DNA from: Bacteroidota bacterium
GTDB lineage: Bacteria > Bacteroidota > Bacteroidia > Bacteroidales > VadinHA17
Length of the DNA: 60,840 nucleotides
Assembly: GCA_011049175.1 (NCBI GenBank)
Contig: DSCJ01000107.1
Coordinates: 1-60,840 of the forward strand
Reading direction: 5' to 3'
In this document: one piece after another, positions 1 to 7,784 of the stretch
How positions within the stretch are numbered: position 1 is the first letter of the stretch
Layout: each line of letters begins with the position of its first letter
Notes under the pieces: generated by a model
What the model was told of the DNA's origin: nothing
Databases searched by the model: none
Seen by the model: the letters and a program-made list of their open reading frames with translations, nothing else
Made by a program: the position numbers and the translations under genes

Positions 1-130
1 TGGCCCTATTTACTAAAGATATGGGGGGAGGTCAATTTGAAAAATGAAAAACCAATGCCCTGTTTATGGGCATTACAAAAGAAAAAATACCGACTTTAGA
101 ATTTAGTCGGATAACAGTGTAAAACAACCC
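1..130. other. Leading intergenic stretch with two small inverted repeats
   Basis: No gene is visible before the first start codon. Two short hairpins can be read: AATGCCC (54-60) pairs with GGGCATT (68-74), and CCGACT (90-95) pairs with AGTCGG (105-110). Neither is followed by a T-run on the plus strand. On the minus strand the first hairpin is followed by a T-rich stretch. They could be a terminator of an upstream unit or leader structure of the first gene. Confidence 0.4.
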
Positions 131-679
131 ATGAATAAGGAAAATTCATACGTGCGTGTTTACCTGAAAAACATGCTGCTGACCGCACTGGCAGCGGTTC
201 TTCTCCTGCTCCTGGCATATTTTTCAGTACACAGCGGAAAAAATGCCATTCTCGACCGGCAGCAATTGTGTATGGAGCAGTGGAATGCTATCCATGACCT
301 CTCGGCAACAAAACTTCACCTGCTGGAGAAGCTGCAGGAACCCGGCCTGCCTGTCTTGCCCGAAGAGATGATCAACGGGGTTCCCAATACAAGACCGCTT
401 GCCCGCTTTCTGGAAAATTGTGATTCCCTGGCACTGAAAATGACCGGAAACGAAAACAGGACAGCAGATTACCGGATCCTGCAGGAATATATCAATCATA
501 GCCATGAGATGAAAGCAGCGGTATCACAATATAATGACCTGGTGAGGGAAAGCAACCATTTTATGAAAGAATTTCCCAATAATTTTTATTCATCTCTCTT
601 TTCCATTCCCAGTTTGCCTGATTTTCGGGAGAATGATAATTATTTATCTAATATTGAATTATATTTATTACAATATTAA
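131..679 (+). CDS. LemA-like membrane protein (divergent)
   Basis: A 182-residue protein with a basic N-terminus, one membrane segment at about residues 13-30 and a helical remainder. The pattern recalls LemA: a segment QWNAIHDL after the membrane helix, and near the end YNDLVRESNHFMKEFPNNF, which matches the LemA region where YN...FP precedes a Phe-rich stretch. LemA proteins are membrane-anchored helical bundles of uncertain role. The usual C-terminus (PxF/YFEA...VPxVxF), present in the next gene, is missing. Here the protein ends in an Asn/Leu/Tyr-rich tail that runs into an AT-rich island, so the end may be eroded. It lies directly upstream of lemA and the TPM genes and probably belongs to that unit. 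The family call is by motif only. Confidence 0.6.
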   Translation: MNKENSYVRVYLKNMLLTALAAVLLLLLAYFSVHSGKNAILDRQQLCMEQWNAIHDLSATKLHLLEKLQEPGLPVLPEEMINGVPNTRPLARFLENCDSLALKMTGNENRTADYRILQEYINHSHEMKAAVSQYNDLVRESNHFMKEFPNNFYSSLFSIPSLPDFRENDNYLSNIELYLLQY

Positions 680-753
680 TATTATTGAATTAATTATTTA
701 ATTTATTTATTTATATATTAATTATATTTAACTATCATTTAACACAATAACCG
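660..753. other. AT-rich island between the LemA-like gene and lemA
   Basis: About 90 bases are almost pure A/T, with repeated TTAAT, TTTAT and TATTA words. The island includes the last codons of the upstream gene. Its right end supplies a TATATTTA box that could drive lemA. A similar island lies at 46017-46110. Confidence 0.7.
723..730 (+). promoter_or_regulatory. Possible -7 box (TATATTTA) for lemA
   Basis: Matches TAnnTTTG except for the last base and lies 31 nt before the lemA start. The setting is so AT-rich that chance matches are likely. Confidence 0.3.
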
Positions 754-1347
754 ATGAAAAAGATGCAAAGACGTTCGTTGCTGACCATCCTTCCGGTAGT
801 CATGCTGGCCCCTCTGTTCACGGGATGCGGATACAACAGCATGGTAACTATGGACGAACAGGTGGCCAGTCAGTGGGCCCAGGTGGAAAATGCCTATCAG
901 CGCCGGGCTGATCTGATTCCCAACCTGGTAAACACTGTGAAAGGGTATGCCGATTTTGAGCAGGAAACCCTTACCCGGGTCATTGAAGCCAGGGCGCAGG
1001 CCACATCGGTAAACATTCAGCCCGACAATCTGAACCCCGAGGCCCTGCAGCAGTTCGAACAGGCCCAGGAGGGTTTATCCTCGGCTCTTTCCAGGCTGCT
1101 GGTAACGGTTGAACGTTATCCCGAACTGAAAGCCAACCAGAATTTCCTGGAGTTGCAGGCACAGCTGGAAGGAACGGAGAACCGGATTGCGGTGGAACGC
1201 CGAAGGTTCAATGAAGTAACTCAGCAGTACAACTCCTACATCCGGCGTTTCCCACAGCTTATCACGGCGGCTATTTTCGGATTTGAGAAAAAAACCTATT
1301 TCGAAGCGGCTCCGGGTGCCGAGGAAGTACCGACCGTTGAATTTTAG
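754..1347 (+). CDS. LemA family lipoprotein
   Basis: A 197-residue LemA family protein, the usual length. The N-terminus is a lipoprotein signal: basic start, hydrophobic run and lipobox LFTGC with Cys25, so it is probably lipid-anchored in the envelope. The family hallmarks are in order: QWAQVENAYQRRADLIPNLV after the anchor, KGYADFEQETLTRVIEARA, a Pro-Glu-Leu-Lys-Ala segment, the RIAVERRRFNEVTQQYN helix, and a C-terminus with FP, FGFE and YFEA ending VPTVEF. LemA function is not settled. It commonly sits beside TPM-domain genes, exactly as here, where the next gene starts two bases after this stop. Confidence 0.93.
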   Translation: MKKMQRRSLLTILPVVMLAPLFTGCGYNSMVTMDEQVASQWAQVENAYQRRADLIPNLVNTVKGYADFEQETLTRVIEARAQATSVNIQPDNLNPEALQQFEQAQEGLSSALSRLLVTVERYPELKANQNFLELQAQLEGTENRIAVERRRFNEVTQQYNSYIRRFPQLITAAIFGFEKKTYFEAAPGAEEVPTVEF

Positions 1348-1349
1348 CA

Positions 1350-1799
1350 TTGCCTATGAAACCATCCGATTTTATTTCAAAACAGGAAGAGGAAAGAATC
1401 CTGACGGCCATCAGGGAAGCGGAAACCACCAGTTCGGGAGAGATCAGGGTACACCTGGAAAAGCACTGCCCCGACGAAAATGTACTGGACAGGGCAGCTT
1501 ATGTTTTCGAAAAACTGGGCATGCATAAAACCGAACTCCGGAACGGGGTTCTGTTCTACCTGGCTGTGGAAGACAAAAAGTTTGCCATACTGGGCGATGC
1601 CGGTATCAATGCCGTAACCCCCGATGATTTCTGGGACCGGGCCAGGGACCGTATGCAGGATTATTTTACTGAAGGCAGGTTTGCCGAGGGACTGGAAGAA
1701 GGGATCAGAATGGCGGGAGAAGCCCTGAAAGAATATTTTCCATACCAGGAAGACGACATCAATGAATTATCCAATGAAATATCAAGTGGAAAAATTTAA
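1350..1799 (+). CDS. TPM domain protein, cytoplasmic type
   Basis: A 149-residue protein made almost entirely of one TPM (YgcG-like) domain. It starts PSDFISKQEEERILTAI, continues ETTSSGEIRVHLEKHC, and has the LGMHKTELRNGVLFYLAVED and FAILGDAGIN strands typical of the fold. There is no signal peptide, so it should stay in the cytoplasm. TPM domains occur in membrane-maintenance and photosystem-repair proteins, and some have phosphatase activity. The role in this bacterium is unknown. It is sandwiched between lemA (2-bp gap) and a secreted TPM paralogue that overlaps its 3' end, so the three are clearly translated as one unit. Confidence 0.88.
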   Translation: MPMKPSDFISKQEEERILTAIREAETTSSGEIRVHLEKHCPDENVLDRAAYVFEKLGMHKTELRNGVLFYLAVEDKKFAILGDAGINAVTPDDFWDRARDRMQDYFTEGRFAEGLEEGIRMAGEALKEYFPYQEDDINELSNEISSGKI

Positions 1800-2595
1800 G
1801 GAAGTGCAAAGACGGGTTCTGGCCGGCTTGATGCTCATCGCGTTACTGACCCCCGGCCTTTCACAGGATATCCCTCCGCGACCCCAGCCACCCAGGCTGG
1901 TGAACGACATGGCCGGAATTCTGAAAGAGCCGGAAGCCGCCCAACTGGAATCCATGCTGGTAGAGTTCGACCGTGCCAGCTCAACCCAGATTGCCGTTGT
2001 AACCATCCCCGATCTCGGAGGGTATGACATTTCCGACTATGCCTTCCGGCTGGGAGAAGCCTGGGGAGTGGGACAGGAAGGATTCGACAACGGGTTTGTG
2101 GTGCTGGTCAGGCCAAAAGCAGCAGAAAGCCGGGGGAGAGTATTCATTGCCACCGGCTACGGGGTTGAGGAATACGTTCCCGATGCCGTGGCCAAACGGA
2201 TCGTGGAAACCGAAATGATCCCTCTTTTTGAGCAGAACCAATATTTTGAAGGCATCAAACGCGGGGTGGACATTTTGATATCCCTTACCGAAGGGAAATT
2301 TACGGCCAGGGAATACATGGAACAGACGGAAGGCAGCGGCGCCGGCTGGGGCCTTCTCGTGTTCCTCATCTTTTTTATCGTATTCATCCTGAGAAGCCGG
2401 AAAAGCCGTTACCGTACCATGGGAGGCGACCTGCCCTTCTGGGCCGCCCTTTTCCTTCTGGGAAGCTCCGGACGATCGCACAGTGGACATTTCGGTAATT
2501 TCAGCTCGGGTTCGGGCGGATTCGGCGGAGGCGGTGGTTTCGGTGGTTTCGGTGGCGGAAGCTTCGGCGGAGGAGGGGCCGGGGGAAGCTGGTAA
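1762..2595 (+). CDS. Secreted/membrane TPM domain protein (YgcG-like)
   Basis: A 277-residue TPM protein with a signal peptide ending near TPGLSQ (about residue 35), then a TPM domain (VNDMAGILKEPEAAQLE, STQIAVVTIPDLGGYDI, GFVVLVRPK, GRVFIATGYGVEEYVPD). Next come a membrane helix at about residues 194-208 and a C-terminus rich in Gly, Ser and Phe (GSGGFGGGGGFGGFGGGSF). This layout is standard for YgcG-type TPM proteins, with the domain outside the inner membrane. The start overlaps the previous gene by 38 bp. An ATG at 1774 is equally possible. The stop abuts the stop of the convergent TPR gene with no gap. Confidence 0.9.
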   Translation: MNYPMKYQVEKFKEVQRRVLAGLMLIALLTPGLSQDIPPRPQPPRLVNDMAGILKEPEAAQLESMLVEFDRASSTQIAVVTIPDLGGYDISDYAFRLGEAWGVGQEGFDNGFVVLVRPKAAESRGRVFIATGYGVEEYVPDAVAKRIVETEMIPLFEQNQYFEGIKRGVDILISLTEGKFTAREYMEQTEGSGAGWGLLVFLIFFIVFILRSRKSRYRTMGGDLPFWAALFLLGSSGRSHSGHFGNFSSGSGGFGGGGGFGGFGGGSFGGGGAGGSW

Positions 2596-4077
2596 TCAGC
2601 TGTTTCCTGTCTCCTGCCCTGCCAGAGACCGAAGCGACCGGCGGGCCTTTCTGCGGATGAACGAACGGTATTCCATGGTTTTCATCCGTAAGCACAGCCG
2701 GTAATATTCTCCGGCCCTCCGGGTGTATCCGTTTTTTTCGCATATCTGTCCGGCCTGCCAGGCAGCATAGGCCGGATAATACCAGGGAGCTTCCATCCCC
2801 ATCCCGATGGTCTGGTCAAAACTTTTCAATGCGGCCTCATCCTTCCCCAGTTTCTGAAGAATACGTCCCATACGGTAGGTATATTCCAGTGCAAAACGTC
2901 CCGACCGGGTTATCTCTTCCGGCCGGATGTGTTGCATCACCTGCAGAGCCTCGTAATAATACCCCCCGTCAAACAACAGCCTGGCATGAAGCAACCCGCG
3001 ATGAACACCCGTGGAATAACCCGCCTCAGCCACAGCCTGCCGGTCAGCTTCTGTCACCTGATATCCTTCGGTTTTCACCCGGCCGATGAAATGCAGGTAC
3101 TCGTTCTCCCTTCCAAGCAGCAAAGCAGCCCATGCCCGTTTCAGCAGGGCCGACTTCCTATAGTGACCTCCCCGGTAACTCTCCAGGAACCTGTCCAGGC
3201 AGGCGCCTGCTTCTTCAATGCCTTTTCTGAGCCAGGCTTCTCCCATCAGATACTCAAACCAGGGAATGTCAGACCGGATGGTCCAGTAACCGCATTCCCT
3301 GATCACCTCTTCATTTTTTCCGGCTTTTTTCAAAGAAACCAGCCTGATCAGGGCAGGTAAGGCTTCCGCACCACAGGCAGAACCCACCAGGGAACCGGCC
3401 ATCAACGGCTGGTCATCCGCCAGGAGGCAAAGGGCATGGAGCACCTGGATCTCCCGGCGGAAGATACTGCATTCAGGATACATAGATGCAGCCTCTTCCA
3501 GGTAGGGGGCATGCCCTTCCGGGGAAAAAGACATGCCAGGAAGAAAAGATATCAGTGGACGGGGAAAGTTGCCGGCCAGAAAAATAAAAAGCCCTTTTGT
3601 CTTCAGATATTGTGGATCGGCAGGCGCAGCGGGAATAGCCGTGAAGGTTCGGAAAGCCTGCAAAATACGCCGGCCAGCCTTTATTTCTTCCCCGAAACAA
3701 AGATACACCATGGCCGACTGCAGGTACATGGCACTGAGCTGGAGAGATGAACCGGTGGAACGGGTAGCATTACGCACAAAGAGTTCCATCCTTTCGCCCT
3801 CTCCTTTCAGAAAAAAATCATAATCCACAGGGTCCTGAAATAACACCGTTTGCACGGCCAGAGAATAATGTGTATAATAAACCGGGGAAAGTGACGTATC
3901 ATGCAGTGAACGACCAAACACCCTCCTTTCCTTGCCCGGATGAAGCACTGCCCGGAGCATTTCCTCTTCAGAAAAAAAGCTATTCTGACAGGAGACTTTC
4001 CATGGCAGCAAAGTGCAGCTGAAAATGAAAATTACAGAAACGACCGCATGCGACAGTGTTGCGGCAGGGAGCCGCAT
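2596..4077 (-). CDS. TPR-repeat secreted protein of unknown function
   Basis: A 493-residue protein. I chose the ATG at 4077 because it opens a clean signal peptide (hydrophobic stretch VVSVIFIFSC, cleavage near VSCQ). Starting further upstream would overlap the zinc-ribbon gene and add unlikely residues. The mature part is helical, with degenerate TPR-like units. The clearest are in the C-terminal third, for example YTYRMGRILQKLGKDEAALK and AGQICEKNGYTRRAGEYYR. No catalytic motif is recognised. It lies 94 bp downstream of the zinc-ribbon gene and is the last gene of the leftward block. Bacteroidota genomes carry such proteins, but I know no assigned function. Confidence 0.8.
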   Translation of the reverse strand: MRLPAATLSHAVVSVIFIFSCTLLPWKVSCQNSFFSEEEMLRAVLHPGKERRVFGRSLHDTSLSPVYYTHYSLAVQTVLFQDPVDYDFFLKGEGERMELFVRNATRSTGSSLQLSAMYLQSAMVYLCFGEEIKAGRRILQAFRTFTAIPAAPADPQYLKTKGLFIFLAGNFPRPLISFLPGMSFSPEGHAPYLEEAASMYPECSIFRREIQVLHALCLLADDQPLMAGSLVGSACGAEALPALIRLVSLKKAGKNEEVIRECGYWTIRSDIPWFEYLMGEAWLRKGIEEAGACLDRFLESYRGGHYRKSALLKRAWAALLLGRENEYLHFIGRVKTEGYQVTEADRQAVAEAGYSTGVHRGLLHARLLFDGGYYYEALQVMQHIRPEEITRSGRFALEYTYRMGRILQKLGKDEAALKSFDQTIGMGMEAPWYYPAYAAWQAGQICEKNGYTRRAGEYYRLCLRMKTMEYRSFIRRKARRSLRSLAGQETGNS

Positions 4078-4171
4078 AAATGGGGAACCAGCAGACAACG
4101 GCAGCCAGCGTTTTCTTCCGGAAGGGTCAGGACTCTTCCTGGTAAAAAAAAGAGCGGGCAGGAAAGGGAGG

Positions 4172-4954
4172 TTATTTTTTGCCGGTCTTTTCTGCAGGTT
4201 CCGGTTTTTTGATATCCACAAGAATTCGTCCGCAGTATTCACATACGATGATCTTCTTTCCCGACTGGATATCCAGCTGGCGCTGGGGTGGGATTTTGTT
4301 GAAACACCCACCGCAGGCATCCCTTTCGATGGTTACCACAGCCAGGCCGTTCCGGGCATTTGCCCTGATACGCTTATAGGCGGAAAGCAAACGGGGTTCG
4401 ATGATCTTCTGGTACTCTTCCGAACGCCTGATCAGCTCTTCTTCTTCCTTTCTGGTATCGTTTGTAATATCGTCCAGGTCCTTCTTTTTATTTTCCAGGT
4501 CGACTTTCCGCTCATTGAGAATCTGTGTTGATTCTTCGATAATTTCAGTTTTTTCTTTTACCTGGGCGGTGAATTCCCTGATCCGTTTTTCACACAACTC
4601 AATTTCAAGGGTCTGGTATTCAATCTCTTTGGAAATGGAATCGAACTCGCGGTTATTCCGCACGTTCATCTGCTGTTCTTCGTATTTTTTGATCAGGTTC
4701 CTGGCCTCCTCGATCTCATTCTTTTTCCCTGCAATAGCAGCTTCCAGTTGTTTGATTTCATCTTCGTAATTCCTGATCCTGGTTTCCAGGCCAGCAATCT
4801 CATCTTCCAGGTCCTGTACTTCCAGGGGAAGCTCCCCACGGAGGGTTTTTATTCGGTCGATGGCCGAATCTATCTGCTGCAATTCATAAATGGCTTTCAG
4901 TTTTTCTTCAACTGTCATTTCCTTTGTGGAGGTAGGATTTTTCTCTTTGGCCAT
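4172..4954 (-). CDS. Coiled-coil protein with C4 zinc ribbon (CdsZ-like)
   Basis: A 260-residue protein. Residues about 10-200 are a highly charged antiparallel coiled coil. The C-terminus has a four-cysteine zinc ribbon, CGGCFNKIPP followed by IVCEYCGRILVD. This matches the C4-type zinc-ribbon family (zf-RING_7) that is often encoded next to Nif3, as here, where the gap is only 3 bp. In some bacteria relatives regulate transcription or RNA, which may not hold here. The Lys-rich tail (KKPEPAEKTGKK) could help nucleic-acid binding. The family call is strong and the molecular role is inference. Confidence 0.9.
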   Translation of the reverse strand: MAKEKNPTSTKEMTVEEKLKAIYELQQIDSAIDRIKTLRGELPLEVQDLEDEIAGLETRIRNYEDEIKQLEAAIAGKKNEIEEARNLIKKYEEQQMNVRNNREFDSISKEIEYQTLEIELCEKRIREFTAQVKEKTEIIEESTQILNERKVDLENKKKDLDDITNDTRKEEEELIRRSEEYQKIIEPRLLSAYKRIRANARNGLAVVTIERDACGGCFNKIPPQRQLDIQSGKKIIVCEYCGRILVDIKKPEPAEKTGKK

Positions 4955-4957
4955 GGT

Positions 4958-6052
4958 TTAGAGATAATTTACCGGATTCGTATTGGTTTCAGAAAATTGA
5001 ACTGCAAAATTAGGGAATTTTTTACTTATTAATTCATAAAATATCTCTTTTGTGAACTGTTCGCTTTCATAATGGCCAATATCGGCCAGAAGAATTTTCC
5101 CGTCGGCATCAAAAAACCGGTGATAGCTTATATCTGCCGTAAGAAAGGCATCGGCACCGGTACCAATGGCATGTTCTGTAAGGTGGCTACCGCTACCGCC
5201 GCATACGGCCACTTTTTTCACCTTTTTCCCCCTGAGCGGGGAATGCCGGATACAGGGGATATGGAAAACATCCTTCAGGAACTTCAGAAAATCTTTTTCT
5301 GTCATTTCTTTTTCCAGTGAGCCGGTCATTCCCTGCCCTGCTCCCGGCCATTCATTTTCCAGGGGATAGATATCGTATGCCACTTCTTCATAGGGATGGG
5401 CGTCGATCATGGCCTTCACCACCCGGCTCTGAAGGAAGAAAGGGAAAACCGTTTCCCATCTGACCTCGGGTTCAGTGTGTATCTCTCCTGTTTTACCCAC
5501 GTAAGGATCGGCTCCATCAAGAGCCCGGAAGGTCCCCTCCCCTTTTGTGTGGTATCCGCACCGGTCATAATTTCCTATATGGCCGGCGCCGGCATCAAAT
5601 ACCGCCCGGCTGACTGACTCCAGATGACCGGACGGAATAAAGCACACCAGTTTTTTCAGCCTGCCGCGTTCAGGTTTTAAAACCGAACAATTTTGCAGTC
5701 CGATTTTCCGGCAAATACGTCCGTTCACGCCTCCATGTACCGCGTCGAGATTGGTATGGGCGGCATATACTGCCACCCCTTCACGAAGGGAAGCTATCAC
5801 GGCTTTTTCCACAGGACCGGATCCCGTGATCTTCTTCAGCGGTTGAAAGATCAGGGGGTGATGTGCCACTACCAGGTTCATTTTTTTCTTTACCGCTTCC
5901 ATAATCACCTTTTCGGTCACATCCACCGATATCAGAGCACCCGACAGGGTTGCCCCGGGATCGCCCAGAAGCAGTCCGGCGTTATCATAGGATTCCTGTA
6001 AACCCGGAGGGGCAAATGCATCCAGGAATTCCACCAGCTCAATTACCTTCAT
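4958..6052 (-). CDS. Nif3-like dinuclear metal centre protein
   Basis: A 364-residue member of the Nif3/YbgI family (GTP cyclohydrolase I type 2 homologue), of the long form with an inserted domain between the two Nif3 halves. Visible hallmarks are ESYDNAGLLLGDP near the start, VVAHHPLIFQPLKK and AAHTNLDAVHGGVN (metal ligands) in the first half. The second half has CGGSGSHLTEHAIGTGADAF, TADISYHRFFDAD and DIGHYESEQ. These ring-shaped hexamers bind two metals, and the substrate is unknown. The ATG at 6052 (MKVIELVEFL) fits the family start better than one 12 codons earlier. It lies between merR and the zinc-ribbon gene. Confidence 0.93.
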   Translation of the reverse strand: MKVIELVEFLDAFAPPGLQESYDNAGLLLGDPGATLSGALISVDVTEKVIMEAVKKKMNLVVAHHPLIFQPLKKITGSGPVEKAVIASLREGVAVYAAHTNLDAVHGGVNGRICRKIGLQNCSVLKPERGRLKKLVCFIPSGHLESVSRAVFDAGAGHIGNYDRCGYHTKGEGTFRALDGADPYVGKTGEIHTEPEVRWETVFPFFLQSRVVKAMIDAHPYEEVAYDIYPLENEWPGAGQGMTGSLEKEMTEKDFLKFLKDVFHIPCIRHSPLRGKKVKKVAVCGGSGSHLTEHAIGTGADAFLTADISYHRFFDADGKILLADIGHYESEQFTKEIFYELISKKFPNFAVQFSETNTNPVNYL

Positions 6053-6092
6053 GGATCTTGATATTGTTATTTTGCATGTTATCAGCAAGCAC

Positions 6093-6428
6093 TCAGAGGG
6101 AATCGCGGATATCGATCAGCATTTTCCGGATATTCTGGAGGCTTTCGATCACCTGAAAATTGTTTACAGTATCCTCACGGTTCTCACGCAGTTTCTTTCT
6201 GGCACCTTTCAGGGTCATCCCTTTCTCCTTTACCAGGTGGTAAATAAGATGAAAATTCTGCACATCCTGGGGAGTGAACAGTCGGTTTCCCTTTTTATTC
6301 TTTTTAGGTTTGATAATATCGAATTCCTTCTCCCAGTACCTTACAAGCGAGGTGTTTACATGAAACATTTCGGCCACCTCTCCGATGGTGTAAAATACTT
6401 TTTCAACCTTGGGTTCCTTATAGGGCAT
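6093..6428 (-). CDS. MerR family transcriptional regulator
   Basis: A 111-residue protein holding a MerR-type winged helix-turn-helix: FYTIGEVAEMFHVNTSLVRY, then WEKEFDIIKPKKNKKGNRLF and TPQDVQNFHLIYHLVKEKGM. A short C-terminal helix for dimerisation follows, with no room for a large effector domain. I chose the ATG at 6428. The upstream extension is Phe/Tyr-rich and unlike the family. Small MerR proteins like this are common beside M23 peptidase genes in Bacteroidales. It is 40 bp upstream of the Nif3 gene and probably shares its transcript. Its targets are unknown. Confidence 0.9.
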   Translation of the reverse strand: MPYKEPKVEKVFYTIGEVAEMFHVNTSLVRYWEKEFDIIKPKKNKKGNRLFTPQDVQNFHLIYHLVKEKGMTLKGARKKLRENREDTVNNFQVIESLQNIRKMLIDIRDSL

Positions 6429-6511
6429 TCCGCTGTTCAAATAAGGGATATAAATGTAACAAAAATTCTCTGACAATTCAATGAAGAAAAAGACCAAAAG
6501 AAATAATCCGG

Positions 6512-7714
6512 TTACCCTCCCGTTTTTCGGATCATCCCTTCCTCATCGATCATCAGGGGAACTTCAGGAAAATCATGCTCGAGCAGCTCCTGCAGTTTCC
6601 TGATCACTCTTTTTTCCGGATCGTGAAATGTGCCACCCCATCCCGGCTGGTATACGGGCACCACCTGAGCTTCCAGAAATTCTCCCCGGCGGTTGACTTT
6701 CACCCTGACAATGGGGGCAATCCCGTTGGGTCCGCTAAGGTTGAACCGTCCCCAGGTACAGAAATTCCCCAGGCTGTAAATGATAAAACGGTCGCGGTAC
6801 AGGTCAACGCTTCGGGTCACGTGGGGGCCGTGGCCGAATACCACATCTGCTCCCGCATCCACCACCGCATGGGCAAAAGCATATACATCGCCCCGGTCTG
6901 TACCCAGAAATTCTTCCGTGGTACGGGGAACATGCTCATGATCTTTCCCTTCGGCACCTCCGTGAAAAGACACGATCACCACATCGCTCAGACTGTCCAT
7001 TTGCGCCACCAGGCGGGCAGCCGTTTCCAGATCCTGAATGAGCGGAGTGCCACCAGAAGTTGAAAAGGCACAGAACCCGTACCTGACACTGTCCTTTTCC
7101 CAGAGGGCACAGGGAACATGATCGAAACCTGCCCAGGCAAGGCCGGCTTCCGTTAACACGTTTCCCGTATTTTTCCTTCCGGCAAGGCCAAAATCATTGG
7201 AATGGTTATTGGCCACGCTAATCAGGTCGAATCCCGCATCCACCAGACAGTGCACAAATTCTTCGGGCATTCTGAACACATAGCAATTCAGGGTATCGCG
7301 GCAGAATTTCGGTTCACCGCATTCGCCTGCAAAAGTCCCTTCCAGGTTTCCCACCGCCACATCGGCTTCTTCAAGCCATGATTTTACTTCCTGCATCAGT
7401 GGAAAACAATCTTTTCCGGGAGGAAGATACCGTTCAGAAGGATAATCGGTTCCCAGCATGATATCTCCCACCCCGGCAATAACCAGTGTATCGAAAGGAA
7501 CAGAAGCCACGAATTCGCCCTGCCCGGCGATCACCAGGGTATCGCCTGGAACAATATGCAGGGTATCCTCTGTCCCGATGATGGTAATAGTGTCGGCCGA
7601 GAATAGCCTCAGGGTATCGGACACCCCGATGCGGAGAGTATCCGGCACCTGGGCATGGAGCCCGGCAGACACCGCAAGCAGGAACAGGAGCAAACCGGAA
7701 CGAGACCGTATCAT
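6512..7714 (-). CDS. CapA family (PGA_cap) metallophosphoesterase-like protein
   Basis: A 400-residue secreted protein. The ATG at 7714 opens a signal peptide ending near LHAQ. Residues about 24-84 are a run of short DTL-centred repeats (PDTLRIG, SDTLRLF, ADTITII, EDTLHIV, GDTLVIA, FDTLVIA). The last leads into the CapA core: GVGDIMLG, VGNLEGTFAG, ISVANNHSNDFG, VIVSFHGGAE and VFGHGPHVTR, which carry the metal-binding Asp, Asn and His of this calcineurin-like family. Family members act in polyglutamate capsule synthesis in Bacillus, but in Bacteroidota the role is open. It sits between the M23 and merR genes. The repeat region is not part of the usual family. Confidence 0.88.
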   Translation of the reverse strand: MIRSRSGLLLFLLAVSAGLHAQVPDTLRIGVSDTLRLFSADTITIIGTEDTLHIVPGDTLVIAGQGEFVASVPFDTLVIAGVGDIMLGTDYPSERYLPPGKDCFPLMQEVKSWLEEADVAVGNLEGTFAGECGEPKFCRDTLNCYVFRMPEEFVHCLVDAGFDLISVANNHSNDFGLAGRKNTGNVLTEAGLAWAGFDHVPCALWEKDSVRYGFCAFSTSGGTPLIQDLETAARLVAQMDSLSDVVIVSFHGGAEGKDHEHVPRTTEEFLGTDRGDVYAFAHAVVDAGADVVFGHGPHVTRSVDLYRDRFIIYSLGNFCTWGRFNLSGPNGIAPIVRVKVNRRGEFLEAQVVPVYQPGWGGTFHDPEKRVIRKLQELLEHDFPEVPLMIDEEGMIRKTGG

Positions 7715-7784
7715 TATGCACGAAAAAAGGCAGGAAAAGACTGAGCCCTTTCCTGCCGTATATCTTTGTTCCATGGTATTCAGA

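Noticed and set aside
4078-4320. Upstream extension of the TPR gene by 81 codons
   Set aside because: It would overlap the zinc-ribbon gene by 149 bp and bury the signal peptide.
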